Origin: Jiangella sp. DSM 45060
GTDB lineage: Bacteria; Actinomycetota; Actinomycetes; Jiangellales; Jiangellaceae
DNA: 64,000 nucleotides
NCBI RefSeq assembly: GCF_900105175.1
Contig: NZ_LT629771.1
Location: forward strand, 2,914,001 to 2,978,000
Reading direction: 5' to 3'
Within the stretch, counting starts at the first letter, position 1; each line of letters starts with the position of its first letter. Below, in pieces: positions 30,731 to 39,550 of the stretch. Under the pieces are notes generated by a model. The model was not told the origin of the DNA. It worked only from the letters and a program-made list of their open reading frames with translations, and did not search any database. A program made the translations under genes and the position numbers.

Positions 30731-30755
30731 CTCTACGCGGAACGTTGACGTAGAG
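30731..30755. promoter_or_regulatory. Inverted repeat upstream of the ECF sigma gene
   Basis: CTCTACG-N11-CGTAGAG, perfect 7-bp arms, 9 bp upstream of the sigma GTG and 42 bp past the FGE stop. It could be an operator or the terminator of the sulfatase operon. Confidence 0.45.
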
Positions 30756-30797
30756 GGATGTCCGGTGCGGCCCGCGGCGTCCCAGCCGGGGCGCGGC

Positions 30798-31721
30798 TCA
30801 CACGTCCGCGACGCAGCGGAAGCCGATGTTCCCGGCCGAGCTGTCGGGGGTGTTGGAGCTGCGCGCGTCGACGCGGTAGCGGAAGCAGTAGCTCTCGTGG
30901 CACAGGTAGGAGCCGCCGCGCATCGCCTTGGCGCCGGCCCGGGCGGGGTCGCTCTGGTCGAACCAGTTCGCGCACCACTCCCACACGTTGCCCGTCATGT
31001 TGTGCAGGCCGTAGCCGTTGGGCGCGAACGCGTCGGCGGGCGCGGTGCCGACGTAGCCGTCGGCCGCGGTGTTCTTGGCCGGGAAGGTGCCCTGCCAGAC
31101 GTTCATGCGGTGCTCGCCGCCGGGCTCGCGCTCCTGGCCCCATGGGTACCGGTTCTGCACGAGGCCGCCGCGGGCCGCGTACTCCCACTGCTCTTCGGTG
31201 GGCAGCCGCTTGCCCGCCCAGCGGGCGTAGGCGCGGGCGTCGCGCCAGGTGACGTGCACGACGGGGTGGTCGAGGCGGTCGTCGAGCTTCGACGCCGGGC
31301 CCTCCGGGTGCCGCCAGTCGGCGCCGTACACCTCACGCCACCACGGCGCCGCCGCCACACCGCGGGTCGGCGGGTGGTCGTCGGGCAGCAGGCCGGCGAA
31401 GACGAACGACGTGCCGAACCGCTCGGCCAGCGTGATCCAGCCGGTGGCCTCGACGAACTCCGCGAACTGCGCGTTCGTCACCGTGGTGACGTCGACCCGG
31501 AACGGGGCCACCGTGACCTCGCGCACCGGGCCCTCGCCGTCGGCCGGGTAGCCGTCGCCGGCGTCGGTGCCCATGAGGAACGTGCCGCCGGGCAGCGTCG
31601 CCATGGCGCCGCCGGCGGGCCGCGCGGCCGCTGGCGGCGCCGTCACAGACGGCACCGCCAGCAGTTGATGCGTCTCGCGACCGGCCGCGCAACACGGCGC
31701 CGGGTCACTCGGCGAAGGCAT
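30798..31721 (-). CDS. Formylglycine-generating enzyme (sulfatase-modifying factor)
   Basis: 307 residues if the ATG at 31721, overlapping the DUF1269 gene by 17 nt, is used; the conserved domain starts at about residue 40 (MATLPGGTFLMGTDAGDGYPADGE). The two copper-binding, catalytic Cys of FGE are in GGSYLCHESYC near the C-terminus. It oxidises the Cys of CxPxR in sulfatases to formylglycine. The matching sulfatase is two genes upstream in the same operon, so the pair is self-sufficient. Close to the S. coelicolor FGE type in layout. Confidence 0.94.
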   Translation of the reverse strand: MPSPSDPAPCCAAGRETHQLLAVPSVTAPPAAARPAGGAMATLPGGTFLMGTDAGDGYPADGEGPVREVTVAPFRVDVTTVTNAQFAEFVEATGWITLAERFGTSFVFAGLLPDDHPPTRGVAAAPWWREVYGADWRHPEGPASKLDDRLDHPVVHVTWRDARAYARWAGKRLPTEEQWEYAARGGLVQNRYPWGQEREPGGEHRMNVWQGTFPAKNTAADGYVGTAPADAFAPNGYGLHNMTGNVWEWCANWFDQSDPARAGAKAMRGGSYLCHESYCFRYRVDARSSNTPDSSAGNIGFRCVADV

Positions 31722-32196
31722 CGCGGAGTTTCTCCTCCTGCTCCGTCGTCAGGTTGGACTGGACCAGCTCCGGCTTCATGCCGGACTCCTCGAACGCCTG
31801 CAGGACCTTGTCCTGCACGGCGCCGCTGGTGAGGACGAACAGTGCGGACGTCCCAGGTGTGACCTTATCGCGGGTCTGCCGGATGAAGTCGTCGTCGATG
31901 CCGACGTCGCTCAGCGACCCGCCGATCGCGCCCGCGGCCGCGCCGACCGCGGCGCCCAGCAGCGGCACGAAGAACAGCAGGCCGAACAGCAGCCCCCAGA
32001 ACGCGCCGCCGAGCGCGCCGATCCTGGTCATGCTGGACAGCTGCCGGGTCTTCGGCTTCTTCTTGTCCCGCTCCCACGACACCGTGGCGGCGTCGTGGAC
32101 CTGGATCAGCTCCTGCTTCTGCAACGACTCCAGCAGCGTGACCGCGCGGTCGGCGGCGCTGGGGTCCTCGAACTTCCAGACGGTGAATGTGGCCAT
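31705..32196 (-). CDS. DUF1269 membrane-associated stress protein
   Basis: 163 residues. An N-terminal alpha/beta half (TVWKFEDPSAADRAVTLLESLQ) is followed by a Gly/Ala-rich hydrophobic stretch (about 64-92) resembling glycine-zipper segments, and a C-terminal half (GTSALFVLTSG...DKVLQAFEESG). This is the DUF1269 plan; function unknown. It sits between the sulfatase and FGE genes. A paralogue with the same architecture is at 47307-47816 in the neighbouring palindrome-linked operon. Confidence 0.85.
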   Translation of the reverse strand: MATFTVWKFEDPSAADRAVTLLESLQKQELIQVHDAATVSWERDKKKPKTRQLSSMTRIGALGGAFWGLLFGLLFFVPLLGAAVGAAAGAIGGSLSDVGIDDDFIRQTRDKVTPGTSALFVLTSGAVQDKVLQAFEESGMKPELVQSNLTTEQEEKLRDAFAE

Positions 32197-32225
32197 GGTG
32201 CGGTTCTCCTCACTCTGTACGGGAT

Positions 32226-34547
32226 CTAGTCGCGGGCCAAGGCGGCCTGCAGCTGCCGCTCGAGGTCCAGGTAACGGTCGTCGGCCACGTTGACCTCGAC
32301 CTTCACGATGCGGCCGCCGCTGAAGGCGAACCGCGGCGGGTACTGCCGGGTCACGGCGTCGCCGCCGTCGTAGCCGACGCACAGGCCCTCGCCGCAGAGC
32401 GAGAAGTGCCCGGTCTGGGTGCGCAGCGCGCCCTCCGCCACCTGGGCCTCGTCGACGTAGAGCCGCGCGGTGCCGTGCGACTCGCCGTGCTCCCCCGTCT
32501 TCTCCTTGGCGAACTCGACGCCGACGACGTGCCGGCCGCCGGACAGCGGCCCGGACACCAGCTCCTGCTCGGGCGCGAGGCCGAGGAAGTTGTAGACGTA
32601 GTGCAGCCGGCCGTCCTGGACGAACAGGGAGTGGCCGCCGAACCGGGAGCCCTGCGCCATGATCACGCCCTGCGCCGACGGCGACAGCTCCACCTCGGCG
32701 AGGATCTTGTACGACACGCCGTGGACGTTCGCGGCCGCGTGCTCGGCGATCCCGGCCGTGCCCGGGTAGTACGTGTACGTCCCGCTGGGCGGCACCGGCA
32801 TCTGGAACTCGTACTTGAGGTAGTCGAGCACCCCGAGGTCGTTGAGCGGGAGCACGTCGTACTTGCCGGCCTCCTCGAACCACAGGTCGACCAGCTCGCG
32901 CAGCCGCTCCGGCTGCTCGGCGGCGAGGTCGTGCGCCTCGGCGCGGTCGGCGTCGGTGTGGAACAGCTGCCACCGGTCCTGGTCGAAGTGCCCGATGCCG
33001 GCCGGCACCGGGCCGTGCACCGCGACGGCCTTCCAGCCGTCGTGCCAGATCCCCCGGGTGCCGAGCATCTCGTAGTACTGCGTGCGCCGGTTCGTCGGCA
33101 CCTCGCCGTCGTCGAAGCTGTAGCGCATCGACTCCCCCGGCAGCGGGGTCTGCTCGTAGCCGAGCACCGTCCCGGGCATCTCGACGCCGCAGCAGTCGAG
33201 GATCGTCGGCACGATGTCGATGGCGTGGTGGTACTGGTCGCGCACCTCGCCACGCGCCTTGATGCCCTTCGGCCACGAGATCACCAGCGGGTCGCAGACG
33301 CCGCCCTGGTACGAGTACCGCTTGAACATGCGGTACGGCGTCGAGAACGCCATCGCCCAGCCGGTCGGATAGTGGTTGTAGGTGTCCGGGCTGCCCAGCC
33401 GGTCGATCATCGGCAGGTTGTCCTCGACGCTGTCGGGCCAGCCGTTGAAGAACTTGTTCTCGTTCACCGAGCCGTTCGGGCTGCCCTCCCCCGACGCGCC
33501 GTTGTCGGCGCAGTAGAAGACCAGCGTGTTGTCCAGCTGCCCGGACTCCTCCAGGTACTCGATCAGCCGGCCGACCTCGTGATCGGTGTACTCGGAGAAG
33601 CCGGCATACACCTCGGCCATCCGCGCGAACAGCCGCTTCTCGTCCGCGCTGAGCGAGTCCCACGGGCGGACGGCGTCGCCCGGGCTGGTGGTGCCCTCCG
33701 GCATCGGGTTCATCGGGCTCAGCTCGGTGTTCTCGGGCAGGATCCCGCGCGCCTTCATCCGCGGCAGCACCCACTCGCGGTAGGCCTCGTAGCCGTCGTC
33801 GAAGGCGCCCCGGTACTTGTCGATCCACTCCTGCGGCGCGTGGTGCGGAGCGTGGTTGGCGCCCGGGCAGAAGAACAGGTACCAGGGCTTGTCCGGCTCG
33901 GTCTGCTTGCTGTCGCGGACGAACGAGATCGCCTTGTCCGTCAGGTCCCTGGACAAGTGATAGCCGTCCTCGGGAAGGTACGGCTGGTCGGTGTAGTGGT
34001 TGTCCTCGGCGAGATCCGGGTACCACTGGTTGGTCTCGCCGCCGATGAAGCCGTAGAACCGGTCGAAGCCGCGGCGGATCGGCCAGTTGCGCCGCGACGA
34101 GCCCATCGAGAACTCGTCCACCGGGACGTTGTGGTTCTTGCCGACCCAGAACGTGTTCCAGCCGGCGTCGCTGAGCACCTGCGCGACGAACGCGTTCTCC
34201 ATCGGGATGTGCGTGTGGTTACCGGGGAACCCGGTGGCCGTCTCCGCAATGGTGGCGAATGCGTTCTGGTGGTGGTTGCGGCCGGTCAGCAGGCACGAGC
34301 GGGTCGGTCCGCACAGCGCCGTCGTGTGCCACTGGCTGTAAGTGAGGCCGTCGGCGGCGAGGCGGTCCAGCGTCGGCATCGAGATCCGCCCGCCATACGG
34401 CGACCACGCCGCCTGCCCGGTGTCGTCGTAGAGGATGACCAGGACGTTCGGCGCGTCCGCCGGCGCCCGGCGAGCTACGAACGGCTCCCAGTCGGGCACG
34501 GAGTCACGGATGTCCAGGTTGATGACGCCGTTGAACCGCTTGGGCAT
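32226..34547 (-). CDS. Arylsulfatase, formylglycine type
   Basis: 773 residues. The ATG at 34547 has AGGGGG upstream; no signal peptide, so probably cytoplasmic. The sulfatase signature TALCGPTRSCLLTGR places the formylglycine Cys at 79. Metal ligands include the early YDDTG, and HHAPQEW and a late DNGASGEGSPNG. A C-terminal beta-sandwich of about 150 residues follows the alkaline-phosphatase-like core. Length and layout match large PAS-like arylsulfatases. It should release sulfate from sulfate esters. It lies 34 nt after the sulP stop and ahead of DUF1269 and FGE. Confidence 0.94.
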   Translation of the reverse strand: MPKRFNGVINLDIRDSVPDWEPFVARRAPADAPNVLVILYDDTGQAAWSPYGGRISMPTLDRLAADGLTYSQWHTTALCGPTRSCLLTGRNHHQNAFATIAETATGFPGNHTHIPMENAFVAQVLSDAGWNTFWVGKNHNVPVDEFSMGSSRRNWPIRRGFDRFYGFIGGETNQWYPDLAEDNHYTDQPYLPEDGYHLSRDLTDKAISFVRDSKQTEPDKPWYLFFCPGANHAPHHAPQEWIDKYRGAFDDGYEAYREWVLPRMKARGILPENTELSPMNPMPEGTTSPGDAVRPWDSLSADEKRLFARMAEVYAGFSEYTDHEVGRLIEYLEESGQLDNTLVFYCADNGASGEGSPNGSVNENKFFNGWPDSVEDNLPMIDRLGSPDTYNHYPTGWAMAFSTPYRMFKRYSYQGGVCDPLVISWPKGIKARGEVRDQYHHAIDIVPTILDCCGVEMPGTVLGYEQTPLPGESMRYSFDDGEVPTNRRTQYYEMLGTRGIWHDGWKAVAVHGPVPAGIGHFDQDRWQLFHTDADRAEAHDLAAEQPERLRELVDLWFEEAGKYDVLPLNDLGVLDYLKYEFQMPVPPSGTYTYYPGTAGIAEHAAANVHGVSYKILAEVELSPSAQGVIMAQGSRFGGHSLFVQDGRLHYVYNFLGLAPEQELVSGPLSGGRHVVGVEFAKEKTGEHGESHGTARLYVDEAQVAEGALRTQTGHFSLCGEGLCVGYDGGDAVTRQYPPRFAFSGGRIVKVEVNVADDRYLDLERQLQAALARD

Positions 34548-34581
34548 GGGATCCCCCTCGTCGGTGTCGGGGTCGGTCGCC

Positions 34582-36315
34582 TCATCGTCGGGCGGCGCCG
34601 TCGCCGGTGACCTCACCTTCTCCGGGTGAGGTCGCCGCGACCGCGGCGTCGACGGTCGGATACAGCCGGTCGACCACCCGCGCGGCGCCGGCCCGCCGCA
34701 GCACGTCGCGCACCTGGCCGACGTCGCCGACGGCGAGCAGCCGGACGCCGCGGGCGGCCAGCTCCGTCTCGGTGTCGCGGAGCATCCCGGCCGCGGTGAC
34801 GTCGACGGACGGCACGGTGGCGGCGTCGAGCACCAGCGCGCGGACGCCGTCGGCGGCGGCCAGCTCCAGCAGCCGGTCCTGGACGGCGTCGGCGTTGGCG
34901 AAGTAGAGCGGGCTCTCCACCCGGACCACGACGACGCCGTCAACCGGGGAGCTCCCCGAATCCCGGGCGATGTCGACCCACTGTCCGGTTCCGCCCGCGA
35001 CCCGGCCGAGCACCGCGACGTGCGGGTGCGCCGTCCGCGCCAGCAGCAGCACGACCGACAGGACGACGCCGATGAGCAGGCCGGGCAGGGTGTCGAAGAA
35101 CAGGACGCCGAGCATGGCGCCGACGGCGCAGATGAAGTCGGCCCGGGCGGCGCGGCCGTAGATCGAGGCCAGCGCCGCGGTGTTGACCTCGTACAGCCGC
35201 CGCAGCCCGCCGACGTCGACCAGCTCGATCACCGCCGCGATGACGACGGCGGCCAGCGCCGGCTCCGGCAGCTCGGCGAACAGCGGCGTCAGGATCAGCA
35301 GCGTCAGCACGGTCAGCGCGGCGACCGTCCAGCCGGACACCTGTGACCGCGCCCCCGCGCCGCCGTTGACCGCCGTCTTCGACAGGCTGCCGTTGACCAC
35401 CATGCCGTTGAAGAGGCCGGAGCCGAGGTTGGCCGCGCCCAGCCCGGCCAGCTCGCGGTTCGCGTCGATCCGGTAGCCGTCGCGGCGGGCGTAGGTCTTC
35501 GCCGCGCCGAGCCCCTCGGCGAAGCCGACCAGCATGACGCCGGCCGCGCCGGACAGCAGCAACGGGATGTCCGACGCCGCGTCGAGATCGGGCACGCTCG
35601 GCGCCGGCAGCCCCGCGTCGATGTGCCCGACGACGGAGACGCCGCGGTCCTCCAGGTCGAGCAGGACCGCCAGCACGATCCCGAGCACCACCGCCGCCAG
35701 CGACCCCGGCACCAGCGGGGCCGTCCGGCGCAGGACCAGGACCAGCGCGAGGCAGGCCAGCCCGACCAGCGCCGACCAGCCATTGGTCTCACCGAGCGCG
35801 GCGACGACGGCCCACAGCTTCTGGAAGAAGTTGCCCTCGCCGCCCTCGATGCCGAACAGCTTCGGCAGCTGCCCCACGATGATCACCAGCGCCATGCCGA
35901 CGATGAAGCCCTTCAGCACCGGCTCGGAGACGAAGTTGGCGAGGAACCCCAGCCGCAGCAGCCCGGCCAGCACCGCCACCGTGCCGACCGCGATCGCCAG
36001 GCCGGCCGTATAAGCGGGGAACTCCCCGGATCCGTTCGACACGATCCCGCCGACCACCCCCGCCGACAACGCGGCCGTCGCCGACATCGGCCCGACCACC
36101 AGGTGCCGCGAGCTGCCCAGCAGCGGGTAGAGCAGCAGCGCCGGGATCGCCGCGTACAGCCCGATCACCGGCGAGACGCCCGCGATCGACGCGTATGCCA
36201 GGGACTCCGGGATCAGCACCGCCCACACCGTCAGCCCGGCCACCAGGTCGCGGCGCAGCCACGATCGCCGGTAGCCGCGCAGCGACCCCAACAACCACGC
36301 CGGCATGCCGCCCAT
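34582..36315 (-). CDS. SulP-family anion (sulfate/bicarbonate) transporter with STAS domain
   Basis: 577 residues. The first 430 form the SulP transport domain with the family entry DLVAGLTVWAVLIPESLAYASIAGVSPVIGLYA. The C-terminal STAS domain (about 455-560) has the LVLDAATVPSVDVTAAG core. A sulfate role is supported by the sulfatase and FGE genes just downstream on the same strand. The start could also be the ATG at 36306. One palindrome copy lies 27 nt upstream. A second SulP gene is encoded divergently at 37967. Confidence 0.92.
   Translation of the reverse strand: MGGMPAWLLGSLRGYRRSWLRRDLVAGLTVWAVLIPESLAYASIAGVSPVIGLYAAIPALLLYPLLGSSRHLVVGPMSATAALSAGVVGGIVSNGSGEFPAYTAGLAIAVGTVAVLAGLLRLGFLANFVSEPVLKGFIVGMALVIIVGQLPKLFGIEGGEGNFFQKLWAVVAALGETNGWSALVGLACLALVLVLRRTAPLVPGSLAAVVLGIVLAVLLDLEDRGVSVVGHIDAGLPAPSVPDLDAASDIPLLLSGAAGVMLVGFAEGLGAAKTYARRDGYRIDANRELAGLGAANLGSGLFNGMVVNGSLSKTAVNGGAGARSQVSGWTVAALTVLTLLILTPLFAELPEPALAAVVIAAVIELVDVGGLRRLYEVNTAALASIYGRAARADFICAVGAMLGVLFFDTLPGLLIGVVLSVVLLLARTAHPHVAVLGRVAGGTGQWVDIARDSGSSPVDGVVVVRVESPLYFANADAVQDRLLELAAADGVRALVLDAATVPSVDVTAAGMLRDTETELAARGVRLLAVGDVGQVRDVLRRAGAARVVDRLYPTVDAAVAATSPGEGEVTGDGAARR
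34609..34633. promoter_or_regulatory. Palindrome copy 2, within sulP, upstream of the sulfatase
   Basis: TCACCT-TCTCC-GGGTGA has one arm mismatch but the dyad extends to 9-bp perfect arms (GACCTCACC/GGTGAGGTC). It lies in the last codons of sulP, with its core 65 nt upstream of the sulfatase start. Confidence 0.7.
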
Positions 36316-36342
36316 CGTCGGCCGGCACCGGCGGCCGGGTCC

Positions 36343-36359
36343 TCACCCCGTCCGGGTGA
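36343..36359. promoter_or_regulatory. Palindrome copy 3, upstream of sulP
   Basis: TCACCC-CGTCC-GGGTGA, perfect arms, 27 nt upstream of the sulP ATG. It shares a longer stretch (TCACCCCGTYCGGGTGACGCC as a pattern) with copy 4 in the same orientation. Confidence 0.75.
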
Positions 36360-36960
36360 CGCCGCCCGCGCCCGCCATCACCGCTCGCTGCGCCCGGCCC
36401 CACCGCCCCTCCCAGGCCACTGGCCGTGCCACCACACCACGGCCCCACCGCCGCTACCCGCCGCGACGCCGCCGTCACGCCACCGCACCCAGGGCTGCCC
36501 TCGCACCGGACCTGGCCACCACTCCCGCCGCCCACGCCCGGCATCACCCGCGCCGCTCCGCCGCCGCTTGCAGGCAACTCGCCGCGCCACCACCGCCCGC
36601 CACCCACGGCCTCGCACCGCACCGGGCTGCCACGCCCGGCATCACCCGCGCCGCTGCACGCCACCGCCCGCCACGCGTCACTACCCGCTGCGCCGCCACC
36701 GTCACCGCCACCCACGGCCTCGCACCGCACCGGGCTGCCACGCCCGCCGCCCACGCCCGCCGCCCACGCCCGGCATCACCCGCGCCCGCCGCCCACGCCC
36801 GGCATCACCCGCGCCTCGCCCCGCCGCCGCTACACGCCACGGGTCACCACCCGCCGCGCTGCCACCCACGGCCGCGCGCTGGACCGGGGCGCCACGCCCG
36901 CCGCCCACGCCCGGCATCGCCAGCCCCGCGCCACGCCACCCCGCGCCACCCCGCGCCACC

Positions 36961-37125
36961 CCGCTCCACGCCACCCCGCCGCTCCACGCCACCCCGCTCC
37001 ACGCCACCCCGCCGCTCCACGCCACCACGCGCCACGCCACCCCGCCGCTCCACGCCACCCCGCTCCACGCCACCCCGCCGCTCCACGCCACCACGCTCCA
37101 CGCCCCCCCGCCGCTCCACGCCACC
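36961..37125. repeat. 33-bp tandem repeat, five copies
   Basis: Units start at 36961, 36994, 37027, 37060 and 37093; each is built from CCGCTCCACGCCACC plus an 18-bp variant. Two units are identical, the others differ at one to three bases. Shorter 10-bp repeats precede the array. Confidence 0.9.
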
Positions 37126-37218
37126 ACGCGCCACGCCGCCCGCTCCGTCCCGCCCCGTCCCGCCACCGCCGCGCCGCTCCCCGTCTCCCCCTCTCCTTCC
37201 TTCCCGGGCGCCGGACCT

Positions 37219-37235
37219 TCACCCCGTTCGGGTGA
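37219..37235. promoter_or_regulatory. Palindrome copy 4, upstream of the GAP gene
   Basis: TCACCC-CGTTC-GGGTGA, perfect arms, 57 nt upstream of the GAP-family ATG. Confidence 0.75.
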
Positions 37236-37292
37236 CGCCCCACCTCACCGCCCGCCGCCACCATGAACGCGACGCGAACGGGTGGAGGCGGC

Positions 37293-37970
37293 ATGGGCGA
37301 GGCGATCGGTGCGGTCCTGCCGCTCGGCGTGGGCGTAGCGCTCAGCCCGTTGCCGATCGTCGCCGTCGTGCTGATGCTGGGCAGTGAGCGCGGCCGGGTG
37401 ACCGGGCCGGCGTTCCTGGTCGGCTGGCTGCTCGGACTGGCGGTCGCCGGCACCGTCGTGCTGCTGGTCGCGGCGGCCGCCGGACCGGCCGACGACGGCG
37501 AGCCGGCGACGTGGGTGGGCTGGCTGAAGCTGGTCCTCGGCATCCTCGTCCTGCTCCTGGCCGTGCGCACCTGGACGCAGCGGCCCTGCGACGACGCCGA
37601 GCCGGACCTGCCCGGCTGGATGACGGCGCTGGACTCGTGGTCCGCGGGCAAGTCGCTGGGGCTGGGCGCGCTGCTGTCCGCCGTCAACCCGAAGAACCTC
37701 ATGCTCACGGTCGCGGCCGCCGCGGCGATCGCGCAGACCGGCATCGACGCCGGCGAGCAGGCCGTCGCGCTGGCGGTGTTCGTGCTGATCGGGGCGCTCG
37801 GGCCGGGGCTGCCGGTGCTGCTCGCGTTCGCGCTCGGCGAGCGCGCGGACCGGATGCTGGCCGACCTCAAGACCTGGCTGGCCCGGCACAACGCGGCCGT
37901 CATGACGGTCGTGTTGCTGGTGATCGGCGCGAAACTGATCGGCGACGGCATCGCCGGGCTGTCCGGGTGA
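37293..37970 (+). CDS. GAP/Sap-family membrane protein (LysE-like fold)
   Basis: 225 residues with six membrane helices. The ATG at 37293 is preferred over one at 37263 because GGTGGAGG precedes it. GVALSPLPIVAVVLMLGSERGRVTGPAFLVGWLLG and LGALLSAVNPKNLMLTVAAAAAIAQTG are the two pseudo-symmetric halves of the GAP family, which includes the sulfolipid-1-addressing protein Sap of mycobacteria. It probably helps export or place a (glyco)lipid. The sulfate-handling neighbours make a sulfated lipid an attractive guess, unproven. It overlaps the next sulP start (GTGA). Confidence 0.82.
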   Translation: MGEAIGAVLPLGVGVALSPLPIVAVVLMLGSERGRVTGPAFLVGWLLGLAVAGTVVLLVAAAAGPADDGEPATWVGWLKLVLGILVLLLAVRTWTQRPCDDAEPDLPGWMTALDSWSAGKSLGLGALLSAVNPKNLMLTVAAAAAIAQTGIDAGEQAVALAVFVLIGALGPGLPVLLAFALGERADRMLADLKTWLARHNAAVMTVVLLVIGAKLIGDGIAGLSG

Positions 37971-39550
37971 ACCGCTCCGACGTCGTCGCGGGCGTCGTGG
38001 CCGGCGCCGTCGTCATCCCGCAGGCCATGGGGTACGCGGGCGTCGCCGGGCTGCCGGTGCAGGTCGGGCTGTACACGTGCATCGTGCCGATGGCGGCGTA
38101 CGCGCTGCTCGGCGGCGCCCGCCGGCTCAGCATGAGCACGACGTCGACGATCGTGGCGCTGGCCGGGCTGGCGCTGGCCGCCGCGGGCACGCCGGACGAC
38201 CCGGACGAGGCGATGGCCGCCGTCAGCACGCTGACACTCCTCACCGGCCTGGCGCTGCTGCTGTTCTGGCTGCTCCGGGTCGGCTGGGTGGTCGACTCGA
38301 TCTCCGACACCGTCGTCAGCGGCCTGAAGATCGGCGTCGGGCTGACCATCATCGTCGACCAGCTGCCGCACCTGCTCGGCATCGACGCCGGGCCGGACGG
38401 GTTCCTGCGCGGCGTCGGCCACGCGGTGACCCACCTCGGCGACGCCAACCGCGCCACCGTCGTCCTCTCGACGCTGACGCTGGCCGGGCTGTGGGCAGTG
38501 CACCGGTGGGCGCCCCGGGTGCCCGGCCCGCTGCTCGCCGTCGCGGGCGGCATCGCGGCGACGGCGTGGGCCGGCCTGACCGACCGGGGCGTCGAGCTGA
38601 TCCCGCCGGTGCCCAGCGGGCTACCCGTCCCGGCCCTCCCGCCGCTGGCCGACGCGTGGACGATGCTGCCGTACGCGCTGGCCATCGCGCTGATGGCGTT
38701 CATGGAGACGACCGCCGTCGGCCGCAGCACCCGGGAGCCGCAGGACCCGCCGATCGTCACCGGCCGCGAGCTGCTGGCGAACGGGACGGCCGCGATCGCC
38801 GGGTCGTTCGTCGCGACGGCGCCGCCGGCCGGCGGGTTCTCGCAGACGATGGTCAACGTCGAGGCGGGAGCGCGCACCCAGCTCAGCTCGCTGGTGACGG
38901 CCGTGGTCGCGGTGGCGACGGCGCTGTTCCTGGCGCCGGTGCTCAGCGACCTGCCGGAGGCAACGCTGGCCGCTGTCGTCGTGGTCGCGGTGACCGGCCT
39001 GCTGGACGTCAGCGAGTTGCGCCGGATCGGCCGCATCGACCGCGCCGAACTGGTCGTCGCGCTGATCACGGGCGGGATCGCGCTGGTGACGAACCTGCTG
39101 GTGGGTGTCGTCGCGGGCGTGTTCTGCACCTACTACCTGGTGCTGCGCCGGCTGAACCACCCGGTGCTGACCGAGCGGCAGCCGGTGCCCGGGCTGCTGG
39201 TGGTCCGGATCGAGGGCGCGCTGTACACGATGAACGTGCGCACCGTGCAGGCCGAGCTGCTGCGCCGGGCGGCGGAGGACCCGCGGCCGCGGGTGTTGCT
39301 GCTGGACCTCGGCGCGACGCTGGACACGTCGGTCACCGTGCTGGACGCGTTCGTGGCGGCCGAGCAGCAGCTGGCGAAGAACGGGGTCGAGCTCTGGGTG
39401 GCCCGGGTTCCCGATGCGGCGCTGGCGAAGGCGCGGCGGACGGCGGCCTGGCCGGCCTGGCGCGACGGCGGCCGGGTGCACCCGACGGTGCGGGCCGCCG
39501 TCGACGCCTACGAGGGTCTGGCCGCCGAGGGCCCGGACGGCGCCGCCTGA
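37967..39550 (+). CDS. Second SulP-family transporter with STAS domain
   Basis: 527 residues from a GTG start overlapping the GAP stop. The transport domain begins almost at residue 1 (RSDVVAGVVAGAVVIPQAMGYAGVAGLPVQVGLY), shorter at the N-terminus than its neighbour at 34582. The C-terminal STAS domain carries VLLLDLGATLDTSVTVLDAFV. The two SulP proteins are clearly divergent, so they probably differ in anion. The coupled GAP gene suggests joint function. The 3' end overlaps the converging membrane-protein gene by 43 bp. Confidence 0.92.
   Translation: MNRSDVVAGVVAGAVVIPQAMGYAGVAGLPVQVGLYTCIVPMAAYALLGGARRLSMSTTSTIVALAGLALAAAGTPDDPDEAMAAVSTLTLLTGLALLLFWLLRVGWVVDSISDTVVSGLKIGVGLTIIVDQLPHLLGIDAGPDGFLRGVGHAVTHLGDANRATVVLSTLTLAGLWAVHRWAPRVPGPLLAVAGGIAATAWAGLTDRGVELIPPVPSGLPVPALPPLADAWTMLPYALAIALMAFMETTAVGRSTREPQDPPIVTGRELLANGTAAIAGSFVATAPPAGGFSQTMVNVEAGARTQLSSLVTAVVAVATALFLAPVLSDLPEATLAAVVVVAVTGLLDVSELRRIGRIDRAELVVALITGGIALVTNLLVGVVAGVFCTYYLVLRRLNHPVLTERQPVPGLLVVRIEGALYTMNVRTVQAELLRRAAEDPRPRVLLLDLGATLDTSVTVLDAFVAAEQQLAKNGVELWVARVPDAALAKARRTAAWPAWRDGGRVHPTVRAAVDAYEGLAAEGPDGAA

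Larger units (their letters stand above)
36316..37292. other. 977-bp divergent intergenic region, C-rich and repetitive
   Basis: No gene. The + strand is strongly C-rich and nearly lacks T; long open frames here encode only Pro/His/Thr/Arg-rich low complexity. It contains three imperfect copies of a roughly 60-bp unit beginning CACCCACGGC (36601, 36709, 36863), a 33-bp tandem array (36961-37125) and a palindrome copy at each end. It separates the leftward sulP operon from the rightward GAP-sulP operon. Confidence 0.8.

Noticed and set aside
30731..30755. ECF-type autoregulated promoter (AAC/CGT boxes) before the sigma gene
   Set aside because: The AAC and CGTA elements are only about 7 bp apart, not the 16-17 bp needed; kept only as an inverted repeat.
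36305..37387. Open frames in the C-rich gap on both strands
   Set aside because: They encode only His/Pro/Thr/Arg- or Gly/Trp/Arg-rich low complexity over tandem repeats, with no ribosome site and no domain.
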